Source: Planctomycetaceae bacterium UBA4732 (GTDB taxonomy: Bacteria; Planctomycetota; Planctomycetia; Gemmatales; Gemmataceae). From it: a stretch of DNA of 26,896 nucleotides. The position numbers were made by a program, and so were the translations under genes. The DNA lies in assembly GCA_002404095.1 (NCBI GenBank), contig DHJA01000014.1, forward strand, positions 1 to 26,896. The letters run 5' to 3'. The number at the start of each line of letters is the position of its first letter. Position 1 is the first letter of the stretch. The notes beneath the pieces are model-generated. The model was given only the letters and a program-made list of their open reading frames with translations, made no database searches and was not told where the DNA came from. Below are positions 7,293 to 15,212 of this stretch, piece by piece.

Positions 7293-8537
7293 TCAGCGGC
7301 CCGTCGGGGTGGTCGGGGTGCCGGCGCCGAAGTTGTTCCCGCTCTTGATGCTGTTGACCGTGCTGCTTCCCAGCAAGACCGTTCCGAGAACCCGATCGAC
7401 AGGATTCAGGAACTTAGCCAGCCAGCTATCCACTTGAATGAGCTTGTCCGATCCCACATAAATGCGGTCGTTGGGAAAAACCTGGTAGTTCGTGGCCGCG
7501 AAGCCCCGTTTGGCGACGCCGCACCAGTCCACGGGCAGAATAATGGGGTGGTTGCAGTCCGCCGTGGCACGGGCGATCCAAACCTTTTTCTTAGAGGATA
7601 CCGCCGGCAGGCCGTTAATCTTGCCGATGGCGTCCAGCACCGTCTCATTGCCGGTTATCGGGAACGGGTAAACCTGCTCACCGTAGCCGCCGCCGTCCGT
7701 GATGACGTAGTAGACCTTGCTGTTGTACGCCAGCACATCAACTACAACGGCTTTCTTAATGTTCTCTATTGTAGCGATCTCGGCAGTGAGACTGAGCTTG
7801 AGTTGAGCGGCGACGGCGTCGCGCACTTCGTCCAGCGTCAAACCGGCTACAAAGACGCTCCCGTAGACGCCAAGGCCGAGGGTGCCGTCCGGCCGCACCA
7901 GGTGCTGACCTTCGACCGGTCGATTAGGGAGTATGCCCGCTTCCCCAACGGAAACGAGCAGGATGTCCGGCGGTTCGACGACATACGGCGGCAGCGGCTG
8001 CTTGGCGAACTCGCGCGGCGCGGCCGGATGGGCGACCACGTGCGGCGGCGGCCCGACAACCATCGCTTGCGGCTCCAGGCGCGGCTGTTTCAATTCCGCC
8101 GGTGGCGGATCGTTAGGCGCGCTCGTAGTAGCGATGGCTGATGGCTGCGCGACCGGGATGTCAATAGCGGCCCGCGCGGCGCCGCCCAACAACGGCGGGG
8201 CCGAAACGCGCGTTACGTTGTTCGAGGGTGACGCGGGCGCAATCAACTCGGCGTTAACGCGCTGCACCGGCTGCCAGCTACTGGCCGTCCCGCCCGCCAA
8301 TGGAGCCGGCGCCGTGGGCCGGGCCAGCGACGCCAGCGGCCGGCTCGACGCGATCACCGTCCCTTCCGGCGGCGGCTTCTCGACTTGTGTAAGCCCGCGG
8401 ATGTAGTCGCGCACAGGCTGCGACGCCATTTCGGTGCGCGGAGCGCGTAAGGAACTTGATTGGCATCCGACGCCGGAGCAAAGGCTCAAGAAGGCGGCGA
8501 TGCTGGCCACGCTGGTAACTCGGCTTCTGAGAGGCAT
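7293..8537 (-). CDS. Polysaccharide biosynthesis/export lipoprotein (Wza-like)
   Basis: 414 residues. The N-terminus is a lipoprotein signal (hydrophobic IAAFLSLCSGVGC, lipobox cysteine at residue 25). A Pro/Ala-rich linker of about 150 residues precedes the Poly_export domain, which starts near residue 184 with YVVEPPDILLVSVGEAG and contains HLVRPDGTLGLGVYGSVFVAGLTLDEV. A SLBB-like segment follows (VYYVITDGGGYGEQVYPFPITGNETVLDAI), and the end is GT-rich. The family forms the outer-membrane/periplasmic channel for capsule or EPS export, partnering with Wzz/BY-kinase proteins such as the one at 10140-12413. The gene is divergent from the main EPS run. AGG close to the ATG plus GAGG 9 bases away support the start. 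The long linker is longer than in E. coli Wza. Confidence 0.92.
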   Translation of the reverse strand: MPLRSRVTSVASIAAFLSLCSGVGCQSSSLRAPRTEMASQPVRDYIRGLTQVEKPPPEGTVIASSRPLASLARPTAPAPLAGGTASSWQPVQRVNAELIAPASPSNNVTRVSAPPLLGGAARAAIDIPVAQPSAIATTSAPNDPPPAELKQPRLEPQAMVVGPPPHVVAHPAAPREFAKQPLPPYVVEPPDILLVSVGEAGILPNRPVEGQHLVRPDGTLGLGVYGSVFVAGLTLDEVRDAVAAQLKLSLTAEIATIENIKKAVVVDVLAYNSKVYYVITDGGGYGEQVYPFPITGNETVLDAIGKINGLPAVSSKKKVWIARATADCNHPIILPVDWCGVAKRGFAATNYQVFPNDRIYVGSDKLIQVDSWLAKFLNPVDRVLGTVLLGSSTVNSIKSGNNFGAGTPTTPTGR

Positions 8538-8987
8538 ATCCTTTACCTCGCTTAGGTGGGTCCGCGGGGTCGTTCGTAGCGGACGTCCATGTCATCAGGA
8601 TGCGGGCCGCGGATGCCGGAACGTCATGTTCCAGCTCCGTGGACCAATGCACCGTGAGACGGACTTCCGCCGTCCCACCCGCCCAATTTATCGTCAGCCC
8701 CGTTACCGCTGTGTGATCCTTACCCCTGGTTTCCCCGCCTTCCTTGCCAACCGGCCCGCTTAATACCGGCGCAAACCTACGATCTTATCGCGGCGCGCCG
8801 GCGTCCGGCGCCCCACCTTGGGGAGCCTAATTCGAGAGGCAAACCCCTCCCGCATCGGAATGTCAACGAAGCCCTCTTGACTCGCGCTCTCTCCGCGAAG
8901 TATTATCCGTTCGCTCGAAGGAGTCTGTCGGGAACCGGCCGCAGGGACTGGGGCCGCCCCAAGACGCCGCACCATGGAAAGGAAGCC
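8538..8987. other. Divergent intergenic control region of the EPS locus
   Basis: About 450 bases with no credible gene between the Wza-like gene (minus) and the exosortase gene (plus). The plus strand carries a good promoter (8877-8906). On the minus strand a perfect TTGACA (8866-8861) lies back to back with it, but the -10 at the right distance is poor. A minus-strand start there would give the Wza-like gene a leader of about 300 bases. A small gacgg/ccgtc hairpin occurs near 8655. Confidence 0.55.
8877..8906 (+). promoter_or_regulatory. Probable promoter of the exosortase/EPS operon
   Basis: TTGACT (8877-8882), an 18-base spacer and TATTAT (8901-8906) together match a sigma-70-type promoter well. 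Transcription would begin near 8913, giving a leader of about 75 bases to the exosortase start at 8988. It is the only clear promoter I find upstream of the twelve-gene run. Confidence 0.5.
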
Positions 8988-10040
8988 ATGAACGTCTCCA
9001 TTTCCCCCATTCGTCCACGAAACCTTTCCGCCGTCGTCGCCCTGCTCATTCCGACGGTTTGTCTTTTCTGGGCGTTTTGGCCCACGTGCGTTGAACTCGT
9101 CCAGCAATGGAACAATAACCCCACCTACTCCTACGGCTATCTCGTGCCGGTGTTCGCCGCCGTCCTGCTCTGGGTGCGGCGCGGCCGGCTCGACCGCGCC
9201 GCCTTACGGCCGAGTTGGTGGGGTCTTGTCCCCTTGGCAGCAGGCCTCGCGCTCCGGCTTTGCGGGGCGTTTTTCTACCTCACCTGGTTCGAGGAGTTGG
9301 CCTTGCTGCCTTGCCTCGCCGGGTTGTGCCTGTTGGCGGGCGGGCGGGCTGCCTGGAAGTGGGCGTGGCCATCGCTCCTTTTCCTCTCCTTTATGATCCC
9401 CTTGCCGTACACGGTCGCCACGATGTTATCCGGCCCGCTCCAACGACTGGCGACTATTTGCAGCGCCTTTGTCATGCAGGTGTTCGGAATGCCCGCCGTG
9501 GCCGAAGGCAACGTCATCCTGCTTGGCGAACACCCGATCGACATCGTGGAGGCGTGCAGCGGCCTCCGCATGTTGATGGTCTTCTTCGCCCTGGCCGCCG
9601 CTTTCGTCCTGCTGACCCGCCGACCCTGGCCGGACAAAGTTTGCTTACTCGCCAGCGCCGTGCCGATCGCTCTAGTCTCCAATATCGCCCGCATCGTCCT
9701 GACCGGCGTGTTATTCGAGACGGGCGTCACCAGCGAAGCGGTCCACGCCTTTTTCCACGACGCGGCCGGTTGGCTGATGATGCCGTTCGCGCTGGTCCTG
9801 CTGTGGGCGGAACTGACCATATTGTCCCGTCTGCTGATCGACCCGCCGCCGGCGCCGGTTCGCACTGCGCGAGAGCCTGCCGCCGTCCGCCGGGCGCCAG
9901 CGGGTCCGCGTCAGGCTCGCGCCCGCAAGGCCGCAGTCCGCGAGCGCGAGCGTGAACGCGAGCCATCGCACGCGGCCGTCAACGACGAGCCGCGACCGTT
10001 AGGGAGCGGTTTTGAGCTGCGTGACGCCGCCGCTCCCTAA
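8988..10040 (+). CDS. Exosortase (EpsH/Xrt family)
   Basis: 350 residues, strongly hydrophobic, with roughly eight membrane segments up to about residue 285. The catalytic triad of exosortases is visible: Cys190 in EACSGLRML, Arg235 in SNIARIVLTG and His257 in FFHDAAGW. The enzyme is an inner-membrane transpeptidase-like protease that cleaves PEP-CTERM tails; the PEP-CTERM protein at 2643-3131 is a plausible substrate. GGAAAGGAAG just upstream supports the start at 8988; a longer form from 8877 would add a non-conserved extension and overlap the promoter. The C-terminus is an Arg/Ala-rich tail, and its last 18 codons and stop lie within a REP-like palindrome, so the ending is probably acquired. 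It is the first gene of the long EPS run. The exact exosortase subtype was not determined. Confidence 0.92.
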   Translation: MNVSISPIRPRNLSAVVALLIPTVCLFWAFWPTCVELVQQWNNNPTYSYGYLVPVFAAVLLWVRRGRLDRAALRPSWWGLVPLAAGLALRLCGAFFYLTWFEELALLPCLAGLCLLAGGRAAWKWAWPSLLFLSFMIPLPYTVATMLSGPLQRLATICSAFVMQVFGMPAVAEGNVILLGEHPIDIVEACSGLRMLMVFFALAAAFVLLTRRPWPDKVCLLASAVPIALVSNIARIVLTGVLFETGVTSEAVHAFFHDAAGWLMMPFALVLLWAELTILSRLLIDPPPAPVRTAREPAAVRRAPAGPRQARARKAAVREREREREPSHAAVNDEPRPLGSGFELRDAAAP

Positions 10041-10054
10041 CGGTCGCGGCTCGT
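9985..10054. repeat. REP-like palindrome, copy 2, overlapping the exosortase stop codon
   Basis: Exact 25-bp arms (9985-10009 and 10030-10054) surround a 20-base centre. The core gagccgcgaccgttagggagcgg matches the family of copy 1 at 2447-2510. The TAA stop of the exosortase gene (10038-10040) is inside the right arm, so the element contributes coding sequence. It may also act as a transcript-stabilising or partial termination structure between the first and second genes of the run. Confidence 0.85.
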
Positions 10055-10139
10055 AACACCCCTTGGGGAACAGACTCTAAGAGGAGAACGTCTCTCCGCG
10101 ACATTCGATTCGACCGCACTGGGATAAGGAGATCCAGCT

Positions 10140-12413
10140 ATGATGCCGCAAGATGCAGGCTACCCGGAACCAACCAGCAACCCCTCGCACGCCCGGCCGG
10201 ACTCACGGCCCGTGGCAGGACGAGTCGCGCCGCGCATGGCCCGCGCCGCCGCCCTCGCCGCTTCCTCGACAACGCCAGCAGCCCTCTCGGCCGCGCCGGA
10301 CTTCGCTTCGCTGCTCAAGGCGCTCCGCCGTCGCTGGCTGACCGCCGCCGTTCTCAGCGTCCTTTTCGGCGCCGTCGCGGCCGGGGCGACCTGGTATCTG
10401 ATGACACCCAAGTACACCTCCTTCGTGACGCTCAAGGTGCTGTCCAACCCGCAGGACATCATCTGGCACACCAACCCCGCCGGCATCGCCGCCCAGAGTA
10501 CCTACGTCCATTCCCAGGCCGCCGCTTTCAAAAGCCGCCGCATCATCGTACGCGCTTTGCAACAGGACGAGGTCAAGCGTCTCGGCTTGGAATCGCGTTA
10601 CCCCGACGTCGTCGATTGGCTGGAAACCGATCTCAAAACGGAGTTCGTGGACCCCGGCGAGTTCATGAACGTCATGCTCACGGCGATGGACCCCTCCGAC
10701 GCTTTAACGGTGTTGAAGGCCGTTACCAACTCCTATATGGACGAAGTCGTCTATGCGGAGCAGGCCGCCAAGTCCACGCGCTTGTCCGAGGTGGAGAAGA
10801 TTTACACCGAGACGAGCGCCAAGCTGAACCGCCAAAGCGACAACTTCAGAACGGACGCGGAGAAAGCGGGCGTCGTGGTCGGCGACAACGTCCATGACTC
10901 CTTGACCCGCCAGCAGCGGAAGTTGCTGGAAAACCTCGCCACCGCCAATCTCTATCGCTTACAACTGAGTGGGGATCTGTCAAAAGCGCAATCTCAATTG
11001 AAGGCGCTCGACATCCGCGACAAGACGGTGACCAAGCTGACCATTGAAAATCCGCAGGTGGAGCGGGAGCTGCAATCGGACATAGTCGCCCGGCCGAAGC
11101 TCGACCGGCTGCCGGCTCTGAGGGAACTGGTCGAGAACATCCAAAAGAAAACGAGCGACACAGGCGACCCGGTCCTGGTTGACGCCCAGAGGAGAATAGT
11201 GGACCTCGAGAGGGCGCTTGAAAAGCGTCGCGGCGAACTGAAGGACGAGATGAAGGAACGCCTCGCCGCCAATGGTTCGCAAGATCAACAAGTTCTGCGG
11301 GCGCTGGCGGAGGACAGCATCAAAACAACCACCGCGGCGATGGCCAAGCAGGATGCGCTGATCGCCGATATGGAAACCCAGGCGGACAAAATCGGCAATT
11401 GGACCACCGACCTGGACGCGCAGCGCCGGGAGATCGCCCGCTTGGGCAAAATCCTCGACGACATTGGCCTGGAAAAAGAAAGGCTTAACGTCGAACTCAA
11501 GGCGCCGCCGCGCGTCTCTATCTGGCAGAACGCGGACCTCCAACGCCGCGATACCAAGAAGCAGATCCTCGCGGCGGCGGCGGTCCCGATCGGCGTCATC
11601 CTCCTGATGTGCATGGGCGTGGCGTGGCTGGACGTGCGCCAGCGGCGCGTACGTTCGGCCGGCGAAGTGTCCACCGGCCTCGGCATCCGCCTGTTCGGCG
11701 CCGTGCCGGGTGTGCCGCACCTGGAGCGGCGACTGGTGGGGCCGAGTGGTGAGCCGGAACTGGAAGGCCACCCGGTCCTGGATTCCTTCGACGCCATCCG
11801 CACCCAATTGCTGCGCGACGACGGCGCCGAGGCCGCTCGCGTCATCCTTGTCACTAGCGCTGTGGCTGGCGAGGGCAAGACCACATTGGCCGGCCATCTG
11901 GCGAGCAGCCTGGCGCGGGCTGGCCGTAAGACGCTGCTTATCGACGGCGACCTACGGCGGCCGAGCGTCCATCAGCTATTCGAGATGCCGATGCAGCCGG
12001 GCTTCAGCGAAGTGCTACTCGGTGAAGTCGAGGCTGCCGACGCCGTGCAGAACTCGGCCCAGGAAGGGCTGTCAATTCTCGCGGCCGGACAGTGGGACCG
12101 TGAAGTGATGCAGGCGTTGGCGCGCGACGGCCTGGAAGGCATCTTCGAGAAGTTGCGCGAGGAGTTCGATTTCATCGTCGTCGATTCGCACCCGATCCTG
12201 CCGGCCGCCGATTCGTTGCTGATCGGGCAGCACGTGGACGCGGCAATTCTGTCGGTGCTGCGCGACGTGAGCCAGATGCCACGCGTCTACGCGGCCAGCC
12301 AAAAGTTGGGCGCGCTCGGCATCCGCGTACTCGGCGCCGTGGTGAACGGCGCGGACCCCGACGAGGTATTCGCGGCCGGCACGGCGCCGGCCCGACAACG
12401 CACCGCCGGTTGA
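10140..12413 (+). CDS. Polysaccharide chain-length determinant / BY-kinase (Wzz-CpsD fusion)
   Basis: 757 residues. A disordered, Ala/Pro-rich N-terminus is followed by TM1 (about 67-90), a long periplasmic helical/coiled-coil region (about 190-440), TM2 (about 476-498) and a cytoplasmic CpsD/CapB-type ATPase. The ATPase motifs are Walker A SAVAGEGKTT (573-582), Walker A' LLIDGDLRRP (599-608) and Walker B FIVVD (678-682). Such proteins control chain length and export together with Wza. AAGGAG 8 bases upstream supports the start. The usual C-terminal tyrosine cluster, the autophosphorylation site, is absent: the tail after the ATPase fold (about 730-757) contains no tyrosine. Kinase function is therefore uncertain, while ATPase and chain-length roles remain likely. 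It follows the exosortase by 99 bases. Confidence 0.92.
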   Translation: MMPQDAGYPEPTSNPSHARPDSRPVAGRVAPRMARAAALAASSTTPAALSAAPDFASLLKALRRRWLTAAVLSVLFGAVAAGATWYLMTPKYTSFVTLKVLSNPQDIIWHTNPAGIAAQSTYVHSQAAAFKSRRIIVRALQQDEVKRLGLESRYPDVVDWLETDLKTEFVDPGEFMNVMLTAMDPSDALTVLKAVTNSYMDEVVYAEQAAKSTRLSEVEKIYTETSAKLNRQSDNFRTDAEKAGVVVGDNVHDSLTRQQRKLLENLATANLYRLQLSGDLSKAQSQLKALDIRDKTVTKLTIENPQVERELQSDIVARPKLDRLPALRELVENIQKKTSDTGDPVLVDAQRRIVDLERALEKRRGELKDEMKERLAANGSQDQQVLRALAEDSIKTTTAAMAKQDALIADMETQADKIGNWTTDLDAQRREIARLGKILDDIGLEKERLNVELKAPPRVSIWQNADLQRRDTKKQILAAAAVPIGVILLMCMGVAWLDVRQRRVRSAGEVSTGLGIRLFGAVPGVPHLERRLVGPSGEPELEGHPVLDSFDAIRTQLLRDDGAEAARVILVTSAVAGEGKTTLAGHLASSLARAGRKTLLIDGDLRRPSVHQLFEMPMQPGFSEVLLGEVEAADAVQNSAQEGLSILAAGQWDREVMQALARDGLEGIFEKLREEFDFIVVDSHPILPAADSLLIGQHVDAAILSVLRDVSQMPRVYAASQKLGALGIRVLGAVVNGADPDEVFAAGTAPARQRTAG

Positions 12414-12432
12414 TCCATCGGGGAGAGAGAAG

Positions 12433-12458
12433 TTTAGCCGCGACCCTATGGGGAGCGC
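12433..12458 (+). repeat. Single arm of the REP-like element, copy 3
   Basis: The sequence tttagccgcgaccc followed by tat and ggggagcgc matches one arm of copy 1, where gaaa replaces tat. The complementary second arm is missing. It fills most of the 68-base gap between the BY-kinase and EpsI-like genes and ends about 10 bases before the Shine-Dalgarno of the latter. Confidence 0.7.
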
Positions 12459-12481
12459 TTTCGTAGCGAGGAAACCAGCAA

Positions 12482-13126
12482 ATGACGCGATTCTTGACCG
12501 CCCTCGTCGCTTCCGCCCTGGTGATCGTCTGCGGCGCCGTCCACGGCTTCTGGAGCGACCGTTGGCAGCAGCCGGTCGAGACGGCCGCTGCCGCCGCTCG
12601 CATGGACGCGCTGCCCCTGGAAGCCGGCGACTGGATCGGCGCTCCCCTCGAAGTAAAAAATCCGCAGACTGGCGGCGTTGCCGGAACGCTTTACCGCCGT
12701 TACGAAAACCATCGCACCGGAGATGCGGCCACCGTCTTCCTCGTGTGCGGCCGGTCCGGTCCGGTTTCGATCCACACCCCCGAGGTGTGCTACGCGGCCG
12801 ACGGTTTTGTCGTCGGCGCGAAAAGCAAGACGCCCGTGGGAGACAATGACGCCGCCTTCTTCAGCGCCGACGCCGTGAAAAGCAAAGCGGGCAGCGAAAC
12901 AAGGTTGCGGATATTTTGGGGCTGGAATGACGGCAAAGGCTGGACCGCCCCGGACGACGCCCGCTTTACCTATGTCGCCTATCGCCATTCTCCGGTTCTC
13001 TACAAGCTGTACGTGCAGCGCGACCTGAATGGGCCGGCCCAGGCGTCCAGAGAGGAGCCGTGCCAATCCCTTCTCAAAGTGTTGTTGCCCGAACTGGATC
13101 GTACGCTTTTCGCTCCGGGTTCCTGA
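12482..13126 (+). CDS. Exosortase-associated EpsI family protein
   Basis: 214 residues. A single N-terminal membrane anchor or signal (FLTALVASALVIVCGAVHGF) precedes an extracytoplasmic domain. The diagnostic block VCGRSGPVSIHTPEVCYAADGF (about residues 90-111) matches the EpsI/DUF3485 family, which in other bacteria is encoded beside or fused to exosortases and is thought to assist EPS or exosortase function; its biochemical role is not established. GCGAGGAAA about 7 bases upstream supports the ATG at 12482. The gene lies two genes after the exosortase in the same run, unlike the fusion found in many proteobacteria. Confidence 0.9.
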   Translation: MTRFLTALVASALVIVCGAVHGFWSDRWQQPVETAAAAARMDALPLEAGDWIGAPLEVKNPQTGGVAGTLYRRYENHRTGDAATVFLVCGRSGPVSIHTPEVCYAADGFVVGAKSKTPVGDNDAAFFSADAVKSKAGSETRLRIFWGWNDGKGWTAPDDARFTYVAYRHSPVLYKLYVQRDLNGPAQASREEPCQSLLKVLLPELDRTLFAPGS

Positions 13127-13247
13127 CCGACGCGGCTGACTTTCCCACTCCGGCGCCAGGATGGGGCCGGAGAGAGAAAGGCGGCCCGTCGCGCTTGATT
13201 TCGCTGGGTTCACAATGTTTTCTGTCTACCGCATGGAGGCGAGACCC

Positions 13248-14060
13248 TTGCCGAGTCCCATCCAACTTCATCTGGCCGACGCCGTAGCGGCCCCGGCCGA
13301 TACCCCCATCGCCGTCCGTTCCCGCCGCGAGCGAACGCCCGCCTCGCGGCCCGTCGTTCGCCCGATCCACGGCTGGTATCTGCCGTGCAAGCAAGCCGTC
13401 GATTTCGTCGCAGCCCTGGTCCTTGGGACGGTCGCCCTGCCGCTCATCGCCGCGTCCGCGCTGATCGTCAAGCTGACCTCGCGCGGCCCCGCGTTCTATA
13501 CACAAGTCCGCGTCGGCCGCGCCGGCCGACCATTTACGATTTATAAGATCCGTTCCATGATTCATAACTGCGAGTCGCTGACCGGGCCGCGCTGGTCCAT
13601 GCCCGGCGACCCGCGCGTGACGTGGATCGGTTGGTTCTTGCGAGCCACCCACCTTGATGAATTGCCGCAGTTGCTTAACGTGCTTCGCGGCGACATGAGC
13701 CTGATCGGGCCGCGCCCGGAGCGACCGGAGTTCTTCCCGGAGCTGGAGCGCGAGTTGCCGTCCTACGCGCAGCGCGTGACGGTGCGGCCGGGCGTAACTG
13801 GGCTGGCTCAAGTGCAGCTTCCGCCCGATACCGACCTCGGCAGCGTCCGTCGCAAGCTGGCGCATGACCTCTATTACGTCCAGCATGTCAGCCCCTTGCT
13901 GGATCTGCGATTGCTGATTTGCACCGCGTGCTACGCGGCCGGCGTTCCCTTCTCCTTGTTGAGCCGACTCCTGGGCGTGCCTCGAAGCGGCGTGGTCGAG
14001 CGGGCCATGCAAAACGTGCTGACGGAGCCGGCGCCCGCGCGCCTCCGCATCGGCGCCTGA
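13248..14060 (+). CDS. Undecaprenyl-phosphate sugar transferase (initiating glycosyltransferase)
   Basis: 270 residues from the preferred TTG start. One membrane segment (AVDFVAALVLGTVALPLIAASALIV) precedes the bacterial sugar transferase domain: FYTQVRVGRAGRPFTIYKIRSM, LDELPQLLNVLRGDMSLIGPRPERPEF and RPGVTGLAQVQ are diagnostic of the WbaP/PglC/EpsL-like catalytic core. It would transfer the first sugar-1-phosphate to undecaprenyl phosphate at the inner membrane. The four-helix N-terminal domain of WbaP-type enzymes is absent. GGAGG at 13235-13239 is 8 bases before TTG at 13248, the best-placed start; in-frame ATGs at 13161, 13215 and 13233 have poor or no Shine-Dalgarno and would only lengthen a non-conserved N-terminus. 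The domain call is secure, the start less so. Confidence 0.92.
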   Translation: MPSPIQLHLADAVAAPADTPIAVRSRRERTPASRPVVRPIHGWYLPCKQAVDFVAALVLGTVALPLIAASALIVKLTSRGPAFYTQVRVGRAGRPFTIYKIRSMIHNCESLTGPRWSMPGDPRVTWIGWFLRATHLDELPQLLNVLRGDMSLIGPRPERPEFFPELERELPSYAQRVTVRPGVTGLAQVQLPPDTDLGSVRRKLAHDLYYVQHVSPLLDLRLLICTACYAAGVPFSLLSRLLGVPRSGVVERAMQNVLTEPAPARLRIGA

Positions 14061-14081
14061 ACCCGCACAAGGAGTGAGCCA

Positions 14082-15188
14082 ATGAACGATTTGGTTTGCG
14101 AACACGAAATGGTGTTGCGAATGCCGGCGGTGCGGCCGGGACGCGAGCCGTTTCTTTCGGTGATCGTGCCGGTGCGCAACGAGGAGCGCTACATCGGCGA
14201 CACGCTCGACCAATTGCTGGCGCAGCGCTACGACCCGCGCCGCTTTGAGGTCTTGGTGGCCGACGGCGGCTCCACGGACTCCACGCGCGAGATCGTGGCC
14301 GATTATGCCCGGCGCCATCCGCAGGTCCGCTTACTCAAGAATGAGGGCCGGTTGTCGAGCGCGGGCCGTAATGTCGCGGTTCGCGCATCCCGCGGCGAGA
14401 TTGTGCTATTAGTGGATGGCCATTGTCGCTTAGACGACCCGTGGCACTTGGCCGAAGCGGCGGGGGCGTTCGCGCGAAGCGGAGCCGATTGCCTGGGCCG
14501 GCCGCAATCGCTTGACGTGACGGGCGCGGCGGCTTTTCAGCGTGCCGTGGCGGCGGCGCGATTGTCGCGCTTGGGCCATCATCCGAGTTCGCACATCTAC
14601 TCCGACCGCGAGGGCTTCGTACCGCCGCAGAGCGTGGCCGTCGCCTATCGCCGCTCGGTTTTCGAGAAAGTGGGCCTATTCGACGAGGCGTTTGACGCTT
14701 GCGAAGACGTGGAGTTCAACCACCGCGCGGCCTGCGCCGGCCTGCGCTGCTTCTTTACCCCGCGCGTGGGCGTGACCTACTATCCGCGCGCCACCCTGGC
14801 CGGCCTATTCCGGCAGATGACGCGCTACGGACGCGGCCGCGTGCGCCTGCTACGCAAGCACCCGGACTCGTTTTCGCTGCCGGGGTTCCTACCGGCGGCG
14901 TTCCTATGCGGGGCGGCGTTCGGACCGCTGACAGCCTTATGTCATCCCCTGCTGACCGTTGCCTACGCCTCAATTATGGCGCTTTACGCTCTCGTATTAC
15001 TGCTGTTTAGCGTCGGCGTGTGTGTGCGTCGGCGCGACCCGGCGCTGTTGCCGCTGCTGCCCTTGGTCTTTGCGACCGTCCATGCGGGCGCCGGTTGGGG
15101 CGTCTTGGTGGAGGCCGTCGCCGGCAAGAAGCCGGCCGTCTCGGCGCCGATGCTGCCCGCTGTTTTGCCATTGCGACAGGCCGCTTGA
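14082..15188 (+). CDS. Family 2 glycosyltransferase (membrane-associated)
   Basis: 368 residues. The GT-A fold begins at LSVIVPVRNEERYIGDTLDQLL. The nucleotide-binding block VLVADGGSTDS (D61), a DxD-like VDGH (D112) and the acceptor-side CEDVEFNHR motif are visible. The C-terminal third has three to four hydrophobic segments, as in ExoA-like enzymes of succinoglycan synthesis. It would add a sugar to the lipid-linked intermediate at the cytoplasmic face. AAGGAG about 8 bases upstream supports the start, and the gap to the preceding gene is only 21 bases, indicating co-transcription. The donor and linkage cannot be inferred. Confidence 0.92.
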   Translation: MNDLVCEHEMVLRMPAVRPGREPFLSVIVPVRNEERYIGDTLDQLLAQRYDPRRFEVLVADGGSTDSTREIVADYARRHPQVRLLKNEGRLSSAGRNVAVRASRGEIVLLVDGHCRLDDPWHLAEAAGAFARSGADCLGRPQSLDVTGAAAFQRAVAAARLSRLGHHPSSHIYSDREGFVPPQSVAVAYRRSVFEKVGLFDEAFDACEDVEFNHRAACAGLRCFFTPRVGVTYYPRATLAGLFRQMTRYGRGRVRLLRKHPDSFSLPGFLPAAFLCGAAFGPLTALCHPLLTVAYASIMALYALVLLLFSVGVCVRRRDPALLPLLPLVFATVHAGAGWGVLVEAVAGKKPAVSAPMLPAVLPLRQAA

Positions 15189-15212
15189 GCCGGACAACAC
15201 GGAGGTTTTGCC

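Noticed and set aside
10980..11897. Minus-strand open frame (305 codons) inside the BY-kinase gene
   Set aside because: It lies opposite the coiled-coil and ATPase coding region, its composition is His/Arg/Gln-rich as in typical antisense translations, and it has no start signal.
13074..14318. Minus-strand open frame (414 codons) across the sugar transferase gene
   Set aside because: It spans three good plus-strand genes, shows no recognisable motif, and is explained by codon bias on the opposite strand.
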